The notes beneath the pieces are model-generated. The model saw only the letters and a list, made by a program, of their open reading frames with translations, ran no database searches and was not told the origin of the DNA. The position numbers were made by a program, and so were the translations under genes. DNA of 64,000 nt from Bifidobacterium sp. ESL0763 (GTDB lineage: Bacteria > Actinomycetota > Actinomycetes > Actinomycetales > Bifidobacteriaceae): the NCBI RefSeq assembly GCF_029433395.1, contig NZ_JAQTHW010000002.1, positions 1,426,001 through 1,490,000 of the forward strand, written 5' to 3'. Shown here in pieces: positions 44,370-54,473 of the stretch (position 1 is the stretch's first letter; each line of letters starts with the position of its first letter).

Positions 44370-46217
44370 ATGGATAACGCCGAAAACCCGCAGAATTCCA
44401 ACCGTCACGAGTCATACGCCGTGCCAGGCACCGCCGCCGGCAAGCCGATGGCCCAGGCCGCTGGCGCGCTGAGGCTCTACGACACCGCCACCCACGAGAT
44501 CTCGCCGTTCACCCCCATCGTCGCGGGCAAGGTCGGCATCTACGTGTGCGGGGCCACCGTGCAGAGCTCGCCGCATATCGGCCACATCCGCGCCGCCGTC
44601 GCCTTCGACATCGTGCGTCGCTGGCTCGAACGGCTCGGCTACCAGGTCACCTTCATCCGCAACGTCACCGACATCGACGACAAGATCCTCGACAAGGCCG
44701 CCGCCGCGGGCCAGCAATGGTGGGCGCGCGCCTACCATTACGAGCGCGAGTTCACGCAGGCCTACGACGCGCTCGGCGTGCTGCCGCCCACCTACGAGCC
44801 GCGCGCCACCGGCCATATCGGCGACATGGTCGAGCTCATCCAGCGCATCATCGACAACGGCCATGCCTACGTGATCAAGGACGGGGACGGCAAGCCGACC
44901 GGCAACGTGTTCTTCGACGTGGCGAGCTGGCCGTACTATGGCGAGCTGACCCACCAGAAGCAGGGCGGTGGCGAGACCCACGACGAGGCCAGCGCGGTCA
45001 CCGACAATATGGGCCCGAGCGTCGACCGGTCCGGCGACGACAAATACAATCCCGTCGATCCGGCCGATTACGACCCGGCCAAGCGCGACCCCCGCGATTT
45101 CGCGCTGTGGAAGGCCTCCAAGCCCAGTGACCCCGAGACCGCCCGTTGGTCCACCCCCTTCGGCGTGGGACGGCCGGGCTGGCACATCGAGTGCTCGGCG
45201 ATGAGCCACCGCTACCTGGGCGACATGTTCGACATCCACGGCGGCGGCCTCGACCTGCGCTTCCCCCACCACGAGAACGAGATGGCGCAGACCCGCGCGG
45301 CCGGCTGGAAGTCCGCCGGCACCTGGATGCACTCGGCCTGGGTGACGGCCAAGGGCGAGAAGATGTCGAAGTCGCTGGGCAACGGGCTTTCCGTGCCCAG
45401 CGTGCTGGCGCACAACCCGGCCTGGGTGGTCCGCTATGCCCTGGGCGGCGTGCAGTACCGCTCGATGCTCGAATGGAGCGACCAGACGCTGGCCGAGGCG
45501 AAGGCCGCCTACGAACGCATCGCCAATTTCATCGGCCAGGCCGAGCGCCTGCTGGGTCCCGACGAGATGCCGGGCCTCGACGAGGTTCGGGCCGTCGGCG
45601 CCGACCAGCTGCCCGGGCAATTCGTGGACGCGATGAACGATGACATCAACGTCTCCGGGGCCACGGCCGCGATCTTCACCGCGATCCGCCAGGGCAACAC
45701 GATGGTCTCGCAGCTGGAGGCCAAGCGCGCGGCCGCCGGCGACATCGACGACCAGCAGCTGCATGCGGCCGTCAACGAGTTCCGCGAGACCCTGGACTGC
45801 GTGCAGGGCAAATACCCGGACCTTCCCCAGGAGACGCTGCTGCAGGATGCCAAAGCCCGCTTCGCGCTGGCCCACGGCTCCCTGTCGGCCGCGCTCATCG
45901 ACATCCTCCCCTCGTTCACGGCGCTGCGCGGCACCCTGCTTGAGGTGCGCGCGATGCTCGACACCCTGGGCCTCGACCCGCTGGCCGAGCCCTGGAGCGG
46001 CGAGGACGCGAACGCCACGGCCGGCGAGGAAGGCGAAAACGGAACGAAGAGCGAGCACGAGCTGCTCGACGCGATGGTCAACCACCAGCTCGAGGCAAGG
46101 AACGCGGCGCGCAAGGCGAAGGATTTCGCCACGGCCGACCGCATCCGCGACGGGTTGACGGAGCTGGGCATCGTCATCGAGGACAAGCCGTCAGGCTCCA
46201 CCTGGAAGCTGAAGTAG
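44370..46217 (+). CDS. cysS: Cysteinyl-tRNA synthetase
   Basis: Charges tRNA-Cys. The 615-residue protein has Cys60 and later zinc ligands ([14 protein letters not shown]), the HIGH motif as PHIGH (69-72) and KMSKS (331-335). It is longer than the E. coli enzyme (461) because of an N-terminal extension of about 30 residues and an insertion around residues 195-240. The full KMSKS and size distinguish it from the mycothiol ligase MshC. No Shine-Dalgarno precedes the ATG at 44370; the next ATG (codon 27) has none either. Confidence 0.96.
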   Translation: MDNAENPQNSNRHESYAVPGTAAGKPMAQAAGALRLYDTATHEISPFTPIVAGKVGIYVCGATVQSSPHIGHIRAAVAFDIVRRWLERLGYQVTFIRNVTDIDDKILDKAAAAGQQWWARAYHYEREFTQAYDALGVLPPTYEPRATGHIGDMVELIQRIIDNGHAYVIKDGDGKPTGNVFFDVASWPYYGELTHQKQGGGETHDEASAVTDNMGPSVDRSGDDKYNPVDPADYDPAKRDPRDFALWKASKPSDPETARWSTPFGVGRPGWHIECSAMSHRYLGDMFDIHGGGLDLRFPHHENEMAQTRAAGWKSAGTWMHSAWVTAKGEKMSKSLGNGLSVPSVLAHNPAWVVRYALGGVQYRSMLEWSDQTLAEAKAAYERIANFIGQAERLLGPDEMPGLDEVRAVGADQLPGQFVDAMNDDINVSGATAAIFTAIRQGNTMVSQLEAKRAAAGDIDDQQLHAAVNEFRETLDCVQGKYPDLPQETLLQDAKARFALAHGSLSAALIDILPSFTALRGTLLEVRAMLDTLGLDPLAEPWSGEDANATAGEEGENGTKSEHELLDAMVNHQLEARNAARKAKDFATADRIRDGLTELGIVIEDKPSGSTWKLK

Positions 46218-46264
46218 GAAGCCGAAAGCAGACAGCCGGGGCGAACGCACGGCAACCTCAACGA

Positions 46265-46292
46265 GCCGCTGGATATGCAAGTATCCGGCGGC
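46265..46292. terminator. Hairpin between cysS and the deacetylase gene
   Basis: An 11-bp stem with one G-U pair (46265-46275 with 46282-46292), 6-base loop, between converging genes. No strong T-run. Confidence 0.55.
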
Positions 46293-46294
46293 CC

Positions 46295-47662
46295 TTACAT
46301 TCTCAGGATGTCGTCGCGGCCGTAATAGACGGTGCCGGCGCGCGGGTATTCGCCCGTGAGCTCGGGCACGGTGACGAACCGGTATCCCTGCCCGTGCAGG
46401 TGCGCGAGGATGTCGGGAAGATCGTCGAGCGTGTGCCGGTAGACGTCGTGCATCAGCACGATGTCGCCGGGCCGCACCTGGGCCTCCACCTCGTGCCTCA
46501 CCGACGAGTCGGTCGCGCCGTTGGCCCAGTCGTAGGCGTCCACGCCGTATTCCACCACCGACGAGCCCAAATGTTGGCCGATGTACGTCCGGCTCGCCTC
46601 GTCGACGGCGCCGTGCGGCGGACGCACCTCGTTGGCCACGTGTCCGGTGGTGGTCTGGATAGCCTGGGCCGTGGCGTCGAGCTGCTGGGGCTCGTCGTGG
46701 TTCTTCATGATCTTCGGCAGGTCCTCATGGCTCCAGGTATGGCTGCCGACGGGCATGTCGAGCCGATGCGGCGACGAGGCGATGACACTTCCGTTGCCGC
46801 CGACCTTCTGCCCGATGGCGAAGAAGGTGGCATGGGCATGGTTCGTGCGCAACAGTTTTGCGATGCCGGGGGTCGTAGAGGCGGGACCGTCGTCGAAGGT
46901 CAGCGCCACGCAGCGCTGGTGGCCGCAGTCGATGCCCTCACGCCTGTTGCGCGAGGCGACCATGGCGTCGGCCGCCTTGTAGAGCGCGTCCTGGTCGCCG
47001 ACATACCGGCCATAGGTGGCGTGGGCGTCGCCGAGGTCGGCCTCGCTGCGCGTGATCGCGCCGTCCAAGGCGTGGCGCAGGCCCTCGTCGGCCAGCAATC
47101 CCGCTGATTCCCCGTCGAAGCAGCGGATGCCGGGCAGCAGTGCCGCCAGCTGGTCATGCTGCTGCGCCGTGCGCACGGGGTCGCCGTCGAACAGCGCCAG
47201 CTCAAGCGGCCTGAAGGCGGCATCGAGCCTCGCCACGGCCTCGCCTGAACGACGGGTCAGCGCCTCGAAGCGCTGTCCGGTGCCTCGGAGCGTGGTGGGC
47301 AGCTGGTGCGCCGCGCAATCGGCCTGCGGCAACGTCTTCGCCGCAGTGGTATCGATGTCGCGCTCGGCACGCACCGCCTTGGACGCGGCCTCGGCGCGGG
47401 AGTAGAACTTGCCGTCGAGCCTGCCCTGGGCCACGGCGTTCGATGACTTCGCCTGGGCGAGCAGGGCGTCGTCGCCTTGCTGCAGGGTGGCGAGGTGCTG
47501 CTCGTCGAGCATATAGGAGTTGCCCCATTGGATGCACTGCGCAATCGCCTGGCGGTAATACCGGTACGCGGGCCTCACGCCGGCCAGGCATCCGACCATG
47601 GCGACCACCACGAGCGCCGCGACGACGACGGCGATCCGACCTCTGCGTTTCATACCCGCCAT
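46295..47662 (-). CDS. Membrane-anchored polysaccharide deacetylase
   Basis: A 455-residue cell-envelope enzyme: an N-terminal helix (IAVVVAALVVVAMVGCLAGV), an extracellular helical region of about 210 residues, and a C-terminal NodB domain. Catalytic motifs: TFDDGP (about 254) with the base and first metal Asp, SHTWSHEDL with the metal His pair, RPPHGAVD and VLMHD. It probably removes N-acetyl groups from peptidoglycan or a wall glycan. The start at 47662 follows GGAG at six bases; the in-frame ATG at 47809 is less likely. Confidence 0.9.
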   Translation of the reverse strand: MAGMKRRGRIAVVVAALVVVAMVGCLAGVRPAYRYYRQAIAQCIQWGNSYMLDEQHLATLQQGDDALLAQAKSSNAVAQGRLDGKFYSRAEAASKAVRAERDIDTTAAKTLPQADCAAHQLPTTLRGTGQRFEALTRRSGEAVARLDAAFRPLELALFDGDPVRTAQQHDQLAALLPGIRCFDGESAGLLADEGLRHALDGAITRSEADLGDAHATYGRYVGDQDALYKAADAMVASRNRREGIDCGHQRCVALTFDDGPASTTPGIAKLLRTNHAHATFFAIGQKVGGNGSVIASSPHRLDMPVGSHTWSHEDLPKIMKNHDEPQQLDATAQAIQTTTGHVANEVRPPHGAVDEASRTYIGQHLGSSVVEYGVDAYDWANGATDSSVRHEVEAQVRPGDIVLMHDVYRHTLDDLPDILAHLHGQGYRFVTVPELTGEYPRAGTVYYGRDDILRM

Positions 47663-47915
47663 GTCTCTCTCCCGCACATCGGCTTTATGGTATCGATTGC
47701 CAAACAGGCAATCCGCGTCCATTTTAATATGCAAAAACCTCTCGCCGTCCAGGCGAGTTTCAGGGCCTCCGCATCCAGCGTACCCCGTGGCCCGCGCACG
47801 CTCCACCAAGCGCCCACAACGGGGTAAAAGTGCTGAAACGCCGGGCTTTTGTCACATAAAACTAGGCAAATATATGGTGTGTCGCTCAGCCCACATTTGT
47901 CCCGGTTTTTGTGTT

Positions 47916-47928
47916 ACAGTTCAACTGT
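47916..47928. promoter_or_regulatory. Palindrome upstream of the surface-protein gene
   Basis: ACAGTT-C-AACTGT, a 13-base palindrome about 95 bases before the surface-protein start, in an AT-rich 360-base gap (47663-48022). It may be an operator or part of a promoter. I found no well-spaced -35/-10 pair. Confidence 0.4.
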
Positions 47929-48022
47929 CATAAGAAAAAGCTTTCGTTCGCGATCAAGCAACGCTTGGGGGAATCGCGGATAGGCACGAAACAGACGATA
48001 CAAGGAAAAGAGCTGATTGAAT

Positions 48023-50029
48023 ATGAGCAAGAACCTCAGAATTCTCTTGGCAGCGGCGGCGGCCACGGCTTTGCTGGGCGCGCCGGTTCTCTCGCAGGCG
48101 GCCGACATGGAACCGCAGCCGGTCAACGAAACGGCCACCACGCAGCCCGACACGTCCAAGCAGGACGCGCAGCCGGATGCTGGCACCAAGAGCGACACCA
48201 CCAAGACGGACGAGGCGCAGAAGCAGGCCACGCCCGCCCCCGCACCTCAGGTGGGGCCCCAGTCCGACCCAGCCGGCAATTGCAACACCACCGGTGCCAT
48301 GAGCCACGGCAAGTGGACGCTGGCTCCGAGCGCCGAATACAACGGCGAGTGCACCCTCACCTTCACGGCCACCGATCCGGCCGTGGAGAACGACCTCACC
48401 GTTCTCAATACGGGCGATTCCACTTATCCCTATAGCCATATCCATACGGAATTCGGTTTCGACCAGGCCACGCACATCGTCTTCGACGGCGTGAACAAGA
48501 CGAAGCTGCCCGTCAATTCGGCCTTCCTGTTCGGCGACTGGGGAAGCAACTCCTATGGAACGTTGAAGACGTTCAAGAGCAACAACCATGTCGACACCAG
48601 CGAAGTGAAGACCATGCAGGGCATGTTCCAGCTCTCCAGCTCCCTGACGAGCCTGGACCTGAGCGGCTGGGACACCAGCAACCTTGAGAACATGCGGTCG
48701 ATGTTCGATGGCACCGCGCTGACTTCGATGGATCTGAGTGGCCTGAACGTCAGCCATGTCACCGACATGCAGCAGCTGTTCTGGGGACAGAACCTCAGCC
48801 TGCTGGACCTGAGCGGCTGGGACACCACCCACGTCACCAACATGTACGGCATGTTCAACTGGGCGCACGTGCAGACCCTCACCATCGGCCCGAAAACGAA
48901 GATCGACGTCTCCGGAAACGACTGGCAAGGCAACGTAACCCGCATCACCAAGCTCTCCGACGGCACCACCGGTGTCACCGAAGTGACCGGCGACACCTCC
49001 GCGATCTCCCCTGACAGCGTGACCAACACGATAAAGACCGACGCCAACCGCGCTGGCACCTACACCTCAGGTGCCCTGACCAACCGCGCCCTCACCCTCA
49101 ACGCGAACCTGCCGCAGGGAGTCGACTTCAGCGCCTCGGCCGCCGGCTATACGGCAGATGGCAACAAGAACCTGACCCAGACCTTCCCCATGATCAACGC
49201 CTCGGGTGTGCCGATGCCGACCTACGACGCCAACGGCGCGATGACGAACCACAACATCTCGCACAACGTGACGTCCTCCAACCCGGTGCTGCCGACCACG
49301 GACCCGTTCAAGCCCCACGCCAGCGCCCAGGACAGGACGGCTTACGTGTTCGAGGGCTGGTCCACCGATCCGTCGGCAACCACCGCCACCTACGCCAACG
49401 GCGACACCTTCCCGTTCACCGCGGATAGCGTCACGCTCTATGCCGTCTGGCAGAAGCACGTGATTCCCGCCACCACGGATGGCGGCAACCTGGAAGGCCA
49501 GACGCACCACATCAACATGTCCGCCGGCACGAATGGCGGAAGCATGGAAGGCCAGACGACCCACATCGTGTCCCCCGGCACGAATGGCGGCAACCTGGAA
49601 GTGCAAGCCCACCCGCAAACCAACTCCACCCCGCAGCAATCGGGAACGTCTCAGTCCACAATGCCGTCAACCCAGAATTCGCCGGTGGCCGCACCAGCGG
49701 CTCCGACCGGGGCACTGGCCGCGACGCCTCTGATGGGTGGCGACCACAGCGTGGGCAACGCCCCGCACGTCGCCCGCCACGGCAACAGCCAGAAGCAGCG
49801 CACCTGCGCCGCCGCCTATCTGCAGAACGGACTGATCTCACCGGCCGCCTACACGCAGTGCGTCGGTGGCGAGACCGCCGTGGCGTCGGCCACCTCGCCG
49901 ACGTCCACCAGCCAGCGTTCGCCGTTCTTCATCGGTCTGCTGGCCATACTGGTCGTCCTCGCCGGATGCGCGATCACCTACATGCGCACCAACGACGAGA
50001 TCGTCTCCCGCCATCGTCTTGAGATGTAG
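48023..50029 (+). CDS. BspA-like leucine-rich repeat surface protein
   Basis: A 668-residue exported protein. A signal peptide (ILLAAAAATALLGAPVLSQA) is followed by a Thr/Gln/Lys-rich linker, DUF285/BspA-type repeats (SLDLSGWDTSNLENMRSMF; MDLSGLNVSHVTDMQQLF; LDLSGWDTTHVTNMYGMF; about 209-280), an InlB-type repeat (YVFEGWSTDPSATTATYANG, about 450), three degenerate repeats (NGGNLEGQTHHI) and a C-terminal membrane helix (FFIGLLAILVVLAGCAITYM). No LPXTG-type sortase signal is present, so it looks membrane-anchored. A role in adhesion is inferred from the family. A TTG six bases earlier could also be the start. Confidence 0.9.
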   Translation: MSKNLRILLAAAAATALLGAPVLSQAADMEPQPVNETATTQPDTSKQDAQPDAGTKSDTTKTDEAQKQATPAPAPQVGPQSDPAGNCNTTGAMSHGKWTLAPSAEYNGECTLTFTATDPAVENDLTVLNTGDSTYPYSHIHTEFGFDQATHIVFDGVNKTKLPVNSAFLFGDWGSNSYGTLKTFKSNNHVDTSEVKTMQGMFQLSSSLTSLDLSGWDTSNLENMRSMFDGTALTSMDLSGLNVSHVTDMQQLFWGQNLSLLDLSGWDTTHVTNMYGMFNWAHVQTLTIGPKTKIDVSGNDWQGNVTRITKLSDGTTGVTEVTGDTSAISPDSVTNTIKTDANRAGTYTSGALTNRALTLNANLPQGVDFSASAAGYTADGNKNLTQTFPMINASGVPMPTYDANGAMTNHNISHNVTSSNPVLPTTDPFKPHASAQDRTAYVFEGWSTDPSATTATYANGDTFPFTADSVTLYAVWQKHVIPATTDGGNLEGQTHHINMSAGTNGGSMEGQTTHIVSPGTNGGNLEVQAHPQTNSTPQQSGTSQSTMPSTQNSPVAAPAAPTGALAATPLMGGDHSVGNAPHVARHGNSQKQRTCAAAYLQNGLISPAAYTQCVGGETAVASATSPTSTSQRSPFFIGLLAILVVLAGCAITYMRTNDEIVSRHRLEM

Positions 50030-50064
50030 CGGCAACGAGACCAGGGGCTGAAAGGCCCACAACC

Positions 50065-50110
50065 ACAGGGAGCCTCCCCGGCGGGAAACCAAGCCGGGGA
50101 GGCTCCCTGT
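50065..50110 (+). terminator. Terminator after the surface-protein gene
   Basis: A perfect 18-bp stem (50065-50082 with 50093-50110), 10-base loop, followed by CTTTCT. Confidence 0.85.
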
Positions 50111-50145
50111 CTTTCTCCCTACGAACCGGTAGAATGGGGCACATT

Positions 50146-51798
50146 ATGGCAGCATTCAGTTCTTTGACAGACAGGCTCTCCGGCGCGTTCAAGCACCTCA
50201 AGAGCAAAGGCAAGCTCACCGAGGCGGACATCGACGGCACGATCCGCGAGATCCGGCGCGCCCTGCTCGACGCCGATGTGGCACTCGACGTGGTGCGCTC
50301 CTTCACCTCGCGCATCCGCGAGCGCGCGCTCGGAGAGGAGGTCTCCCAGGCACTCAACCCCGCGCAGCAGGTGGTGAAGATCGTCAACGAGGAGTTGACG
50401 CAGATCCTCGGCGCCGGCGTCGACCGTCCGCTGAACTTCGCCAAGAACCCGCCCACCGTCATCATGCTCGCCGGCCTGCAGGGCGCCGGCAAGACGACAC
50501 TGGCCGGCAAGCTCGGCTATTGGCTCAAGGATTCGGGCCACACCCCTCTTCTGGTCGCGGCCGACCTGCAGCGCCCCAACGCCGTCACCCAGCTCGAGGT
50601 GGTCGGCCAGCGCGCCGATGTGCCGGTCTACGCTCCCGAGAGGGGCGTGCAGTCCGAGGGCGGCGAGGCCGTGGCGGCTCCCGGCCAGACCAGCGGCAAC
50701 CCCGTGCAGGTGGCCCGCGACTCCATCGAGTTCGCGAAATCCAAGCTCTACGACACCGTCATCATCGATACCGCCGGCCGCTTGGGCGTCGACGAGGAAC
50801 TGATGGCGCAGGCGCGTGGCATTCGCGACGCCGTGAATCCCGACGAGATCCTCTTCGTCATCGACGCGATGATCGGCCAGGACGCCGTGAAGACCGCCGA
50901 GGCGTTCGACGAGGGCGTGGACTTCACCGGCGTGGTGCTCTCCAAGCTCGACGGCGACGCCCGAGGCGGCGCGGCCCTCTCTGTCGCCAGCGTGACCGGC
51001 AAGCCGATCCTCTTCGCCTCCAACGGCGAGGGGCTCAAGGACTTCGAGGTCTTCCATCCCGACCGCATGGCCTCGCGCATCCTCGACATGGGCGACATCC
51101 TCACCCTGATCGAGCAGGCGCAGAAGGAGTTCGACGAGCAGGAGGCCATGGAGTCCGCCAAGAAGATGGCGAAGGGCACCTACGGCCTCGACGACTTCAT
51201 GGCGCAGCTGGAGCAGGTGCGCAAGCTCGGATCGATGAAGAGCCTGCTGCGCATGATCCCCGGCATGGCCAGCCACAGCAAGGAGCTCGAAGCCCTCGAC
51301 GAGCACGAGATCGACCGTACCGAAGCCATCATCCATTCGATGACGCCCGAAGAGCGGCGCGACCCCTCCATCATCGACGGCTCCCGCCGCGCCCGCATCG
51401 CCTACGGCTCGGGCAACACCGTCTCGGCGGTCAACGGACTGCTGCAGCGCTTCGAGCAGGCGGCCAAGATGATGAAGCGCATGACCAACAAGGTCGGCGG
51501 CGGCATCCCCGGCTTCGGCGGCCCCGCGATGGGCGGCGGCTACGGCGGCAAGAAGAAGGGCAAGAAAGGCAAGAAGAAGCGTTCCAAGTCGGGCAATCCG
51601 ATGAAGCGCGAGGCCGAGGAGAAGGCGTTGCGCGACAAGCTTTCGGGCAAGTCCAAGAAGTCCGGTGGCTCCGCCTTCGCCAAGAAGCCCCAGAATCCCG
51701 CGCTGCCCGCGGGCCTGCAGGAGGCGATGGACGCCGGCAACGGCATGCCCGACCTCCCGCCGAACCTGGGCGGCGGGCTCTCCGGCCTCTTCGGCTGA
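50146..51798 (+). CDS. ffh: Signal recognition particle protein Ffh
   Basis: GTPase that targets nascent membrane proteins to FtsY and SecYEG. The 550 residues contain the N domain, the G domain with GLQGAGKTT (about 110), DTAGR and TKLDG-equivalent SKLDGDARGG, and the methionine-rich M domain (SMKSLLRMIPGM, then MMKRMTNK). A long Lys/Gly-rich C-terminal tail (KKKGKKGKKKRSK) of about 110 residues is present. The start at 50146 has GGGG six bases upstream. The frame includes an upstream ATG at 50134. Confidence 0.96.
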   Translation: MAAFSSLTDRLSGAFKHLKSKGKLTEADIDGTIREIRRALLDADVALDVVRSFTSRIRERALGEEVSQALNPAQQVVKIVNEELTQILGAGVDRPLNFAKNPPTVIMLAGLQGAGKTTLAGKLGYWLKDSGHTPLLVAADLQRPNAVTQLEVVGQRADVPVYAPERGVQSEGGEAVAAPGQTSGNPVQVARDSIEFAKSKLYDTVIIDTAGRLGVDEELMAQARGIRDAVNPDEILFVIDAMIGQDAVKTAEAFDEGVDFTGVVLSKLDGDARGGAALSVASVTGKPILFASNGEGLKDFEVFHPDRMASRILDMGDILTLIEQAQKEFDEQEAMESAKKMAKGTYGLDDFMAQLEQVRKLGSMKSLLRMIPGMASHSKELEALDEHEIDRTEAIIHSMTPEERRDPSIIDGSRRARIAYGSGNTVSAVNGLLQRFEQAAKMMKRMTNKVGGGIPGFGGPAMGGGYGGKKKGKKGKKKRSKSGNPMKREAEEKALRDKLSGKSKKSGGSAFAKKPQNPALPAGLQEAMDAGNGMPDLPPNLGGGLSGLFG

Positions 51799-51835
51799 CG
51801 AGCGCCCCTACCTCACTTCCGAAGGCTGCGACAAC

Positions 51836-52945
51836 ATGACCATCGCACTGAGCATCCCGCTCAGCCTCATCGCGCTCTGGTGGGCGCTGCGCTTCCTGCC
51901 GGCGGGCGCCGACGGCCATCGTCCGGTCCCCTACCTGCTCGCGTTCGCGCGCTTCCTCTGGATGCCCTCGTGCCTCATCGCCCTGGTGGCGCTCGTCTCG
52001 CGTCATTGGCCCGTCGCCGTCGTGGCGGTGGCGCTGACCGTCGGCACCGGTCTGTTCGCCTCGCCTTGGTATCGCAGATGGCTCGATCGTCGCGCCCCGA
52101 CCGGCAACGACGACCGGCAAGGCCACGATGTGGCGTCATCCGTGGAGGGCGCCGAAGCCACGGACGCCATCACCGTCATGACCCTCAACTGCCGTTATGG
52201 CCATGCCGGCGCCGAAGCCATCGTCGATGCCGTGCGCCAACGGCATGTCTCGCTGCTGGCCCTGCAGGAGCTCACCACGGGATTGGTCGAGGAACTGGAT
52301 GCCGCTGGCCTGTCGACGCTGCTGCCCCATCGGCAGCTGGGCCGCAGGAGCCACGACGACAACGGCGGATTCAACGGCATCTTCACGAGCCTGCCGGTCA
52401 CAGCCCAAAAAGATGCGACGCTGGGCATCGAGGCGGCCGACGTGCCGGGCATTATCGCCGGCGGCATCGCCTTCCACAGCGCGCACCCCAAGTCGCCGAT
52501 GCGCGGCTGCCACGAATGGTCGTACGGCATCCGTGCACTGGGCGAACTCGCCCATCATTTCTCCTTCGTAAACGAGCCAACCGCAACCGACAACTCCGGT
52601 CACGCACCAGGCCAGGCGCCGTCGCAGTCCGCCACCGCGGCATCCGCACCCAACGCACCTACTCCGGCAGCCCCCGCCACCATGCGCGCGACGGTCATCA
52701 TGGGCGATCTCAACTCCAACGCCGACCATCCCAGCTTCCGTGCCCTGCTGCGATACGGGCTGCGCGACGCCGGACTCACCGCCGGCCACGCGCGGGTGTC
52801 GAGCTTCCCCACCTGGCTGCGCTGGCCCCGCCTCGAGCTCGACCACATCCTGACGACCCCTGGCGTCGCTGCCACAGACGCCGAGACCTTCGTCGTCCCC
52901 GGCAGCGACCACCTGGCCCTGGCCGCCCGTCTGCGCACACGCTGA
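51836..52945 (+). CDS. Endonuclease/exonuclease/phosphatase-family membrane protein
   Basis: A 369-residue protein with three N-terminal membrane segments (first about 95 residues) and an extracytoplasmic EEP domain. EEP motifs: TLNCRYGHAG, LLALQELTTGL with the metal Glu, GDLNSNADHPSFR and the terminal LDHILT...GSDHLALAA with the catalytic His. Such proteins are common in actinobacteria; the substrate (nucleic acid or phosphoester) is unknown. Residues 258-283 are an Ala/Pro/Ser-rich insertion. It starts 37 bases after ffh and may be cotranscribed. Confidence 0.88.
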   Translation: MTIALSIPLSLIALWWALRFLPAGADGHRPVPYLLAFARFLWMPSCLIALVALVSRHWPVAVVAVALTVGTGLFASPWYRRWLDRRAPTGNDDRQGHDVASSVEGAEATDAITVMTLNCRYGHAGAEAIVDAVRQRHVSLLALQELTTGLVEELDAAGLSTLLPHRQLGRRSHDDNGGFNGIFTSLPVTAQKDATLGIEAADVPGIIAGGIAFHSAHPKSPMRGCHEWSYGIRALGELAHHFSFVNEPTATDNSGHAPGQAPSQSATAASAPNAPTPAAPATMRATVIMGDLNSNADHPSFRALLRYGLRDAGLTAGHARVSSFPTWLRWPRLELDHILTTPGVAATDAETFVVPGSDHLALAARLRTR

Positions 52946-53141
52946 CCCTCCACGAAACGCACCGTCCCGTAAGTAGAGCAGCGCACACGCCTTGCCGGCA
53001 TGCCGGACCCATCCGAAACTGGTGACGCTCCCCGTCGCCATACCCCCATCCATACGCCCTCGCCCTCCGGCGCAAACCATCGTTCACAGGCGGCAAAACC
53101 GTTCGCCGTGCATGAAAAAACACCCGGAACTCGAGACCCTG

Positions 53142-53170
53142 TTGACAAACGTCCTACGTGTCCATATTGT
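53142..53170 (+). promoter_or_regulatory. Near-consensus promoter of the small gene at 53244
   Basis: TTGACA (53142-53147) and TATTGT (53165-53170) separated by 17 bases. The -35 box is perfect. It lies in the 298-base gap after the EEP gene and about 75 bases before the small gene's ATG. Confidence 0.7.
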
Positions 53171-53243
53171 GTCTTGTTGGTTGCCTTCCAGAAGGCTTGA
53201 ACCAATACTAAAAGTAAGGGTTCAATGTCGAATGCAAAGAAGA

Positions 53244-53483
53244 ATGAATATGAATAAAACACAAAATGCAGATATTCAGTTTGTTATTCCTCTGACGGCC
53301 GACCAACTCGCACTCATGAAGCGAGCAGCGGCCCTGGAGGAGATGCCCATCAAGGACTGGGCGACGCAGAAACTGTGCGATGCCGCCGATGACGGCGTCG
53401 AGCAGGAGGTGACGTTGCAGGAGGTGAACGAGGAGTTCGACAAGATCCTCGCCAGCTTCAGGCAATCCTCGGCCTGCGCCTGA
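53244..53483 (+). CDS. Small ribbon-helix-helix-like protein
   Basis: A 79-residue protein whose first half (QFVIPLTADQLALMKRAAAL, then MPIKDWATQKLCDAA) has a beta strand and two helices spaced as in ribbon-helix-helix (DUF1778-like) antitoxins; the second half is acidic. No partner toxin lies next to it. The unit has its own promoter and a downstream hairpin. The ribosome site is weak, and ATG at 53250 is an alternative. The AT-rich setting suggests recent arrival. The family call is tentative. Confidence 0.6.
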   Translation: MNMNKTQNADIQFVIPLTADQLALMKRAAALEEMPIKDWATQKLCDAADDGVEQEVTLQEVNEEFDKILASFRQSSACA

Positions 53484-53510
53484 TGAATATTTGAGAAAAG
53501 AATAGTCTGT

Positions 53511-53544
53511 GAGAGGGCCATGGGAACATTCCCGTGGCCCTCTC
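53511..53544. terminator. Hairpin after the small gene
   Basis: A 14-bp stem with one G-U pair (53511-53524 with 53531-53544) and a 6-base loop, 28 bases after the stop codon. No T-run follows on the plus strand. Confidence 0.6.
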
Positions 53545-53730
53545 GCCATGTCCGCCCGGTGCCGGTTCCGCTCCCGCCCCGGCCCTATCCAGCCGGCGCG
53601 CTATAGTTGAAAAGTTATTCATGGGTGCGGGGCCCTCTCAAACCCGCAGGCCATGAGGAACACGTGGACCGACGTTCGTGTGCCCCACACGCGAGTGGAC
53701 GTCCGCACTCAAGTAACAAGGAGAGCCATA

Positions 53731-54237
53731 ATGGCCACCAAGATTCGTCTGAAGCGCATGGGCAAGAAGTTCTATGCGTTCTACCGCATCGTCGTCATGG
53801 ATTCGCGCAAGAAGCGTGACGGCAAGTCGATCGAGGAGATCGGCCTGTACGATCCTAACAAGCAGCCTTCCATGATCAAGATCGATTCCGAGCGCGCCCA
53901 GTACTGGCTCGGCGTCGGCGCACAGCCGAGCGATCCGGTGCTCAAGCTCCTGAAGATCACCGGCGACTGGCAGAAGTTCAAGGGTCTGCCGGGTGCCGAG
54001 GGCACGCTGAAGACCGCCGAAGACGGTCCGGATGCCGCCGCCCGCGTCGAGGCCGTGGAAGCCGATGCGCAGAAGCGCAAGGCCAAGCAGTCCGAAGCCA
54101 AGGCGAAGGCCGAGGCCGAGAAGGCCGCCGAAGCCGCCGCCGCTGACGAGGCGAAGGCCGACGAGGCCGGCGCCGAGGAAGCCAAGGCCGAGGAGCCTGC
54201 CGCCGACGAGGCCGAGAAGACCGAGAAGGCCGAGTAA
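53731..54237 (+). CDS. rpsP: 30S ribosomal protein S16
   Basis: Small-subunit assembly protein. The first 80 residues are classic S16 ([20 protein letters not shown]...[13 protein letters not shown]). The protein is 168 residues because of a long Ala/Glu/Lys/Asp tail from about residue 100. AAGGAG lies seven bases before the ATG. First gene of the rpsP-KH-rimM-trmD operon; a TATAGT at 53602-53607 is a possible -10 box. Confidence 0.97.
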   Translation: MATKIRLKRMGKKFYAFYRIVVMDSRKKRDGKSIEEIGLYDPNKQPSMIKIDSERAQYWLGVGAQPSDPVLKLLKITGDWQKFKGLPGAEGTLKTAEDGPDAAARVEAVEADAQKRKAKQSEAKAKAEAEKAAEAAAADEAKADEAGAEEAKAEEPAADEAEKTEKAE

Positions 54238-54239
54238 TC

Positions 54240-54473
54240 ATGCTCGCGCAAGCTGTGGAACACCTCATTTCCAATATCGTCGATTTCCCCGATGATGTGT
54301 CGGTGAAGTCCCACGAGAACGCCCGCGGCGAGCTGTTGCGGGTGCGTGTGAACCCCGAGGACATCGGGCGCGTGATCGGCCGTTCCGGCCGCACCGCCAA
54401 CGCGATCCGCACCGTGGTGCAGGCCCTGGCCGACCACAAGGTGCGCGTCGACATCATGGATGTCCGCCGGTGA
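54240..54473 (+). CDS. khpA: KH-domain RNA-binding protein (KhpA/YlqC)
   Basis: A 77-residue single-KH protein with the GxxG loop in GRVIGRSGRTANAIRTVV. It binds RNA, in some bacteria together with KhpB/Jag. It starts two bases after the rpsP stop codon and overlaps rimM by four bases, a conserved actinobacterial and firmicute order. Confidence 0.94.
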   Translation: MLAQAVEHLISNIVDFPDDVSVKSHENARGELLRVRVNPEDIGRVIGRSGRTANAIRTVVQALADHKVRVDIMDVRR

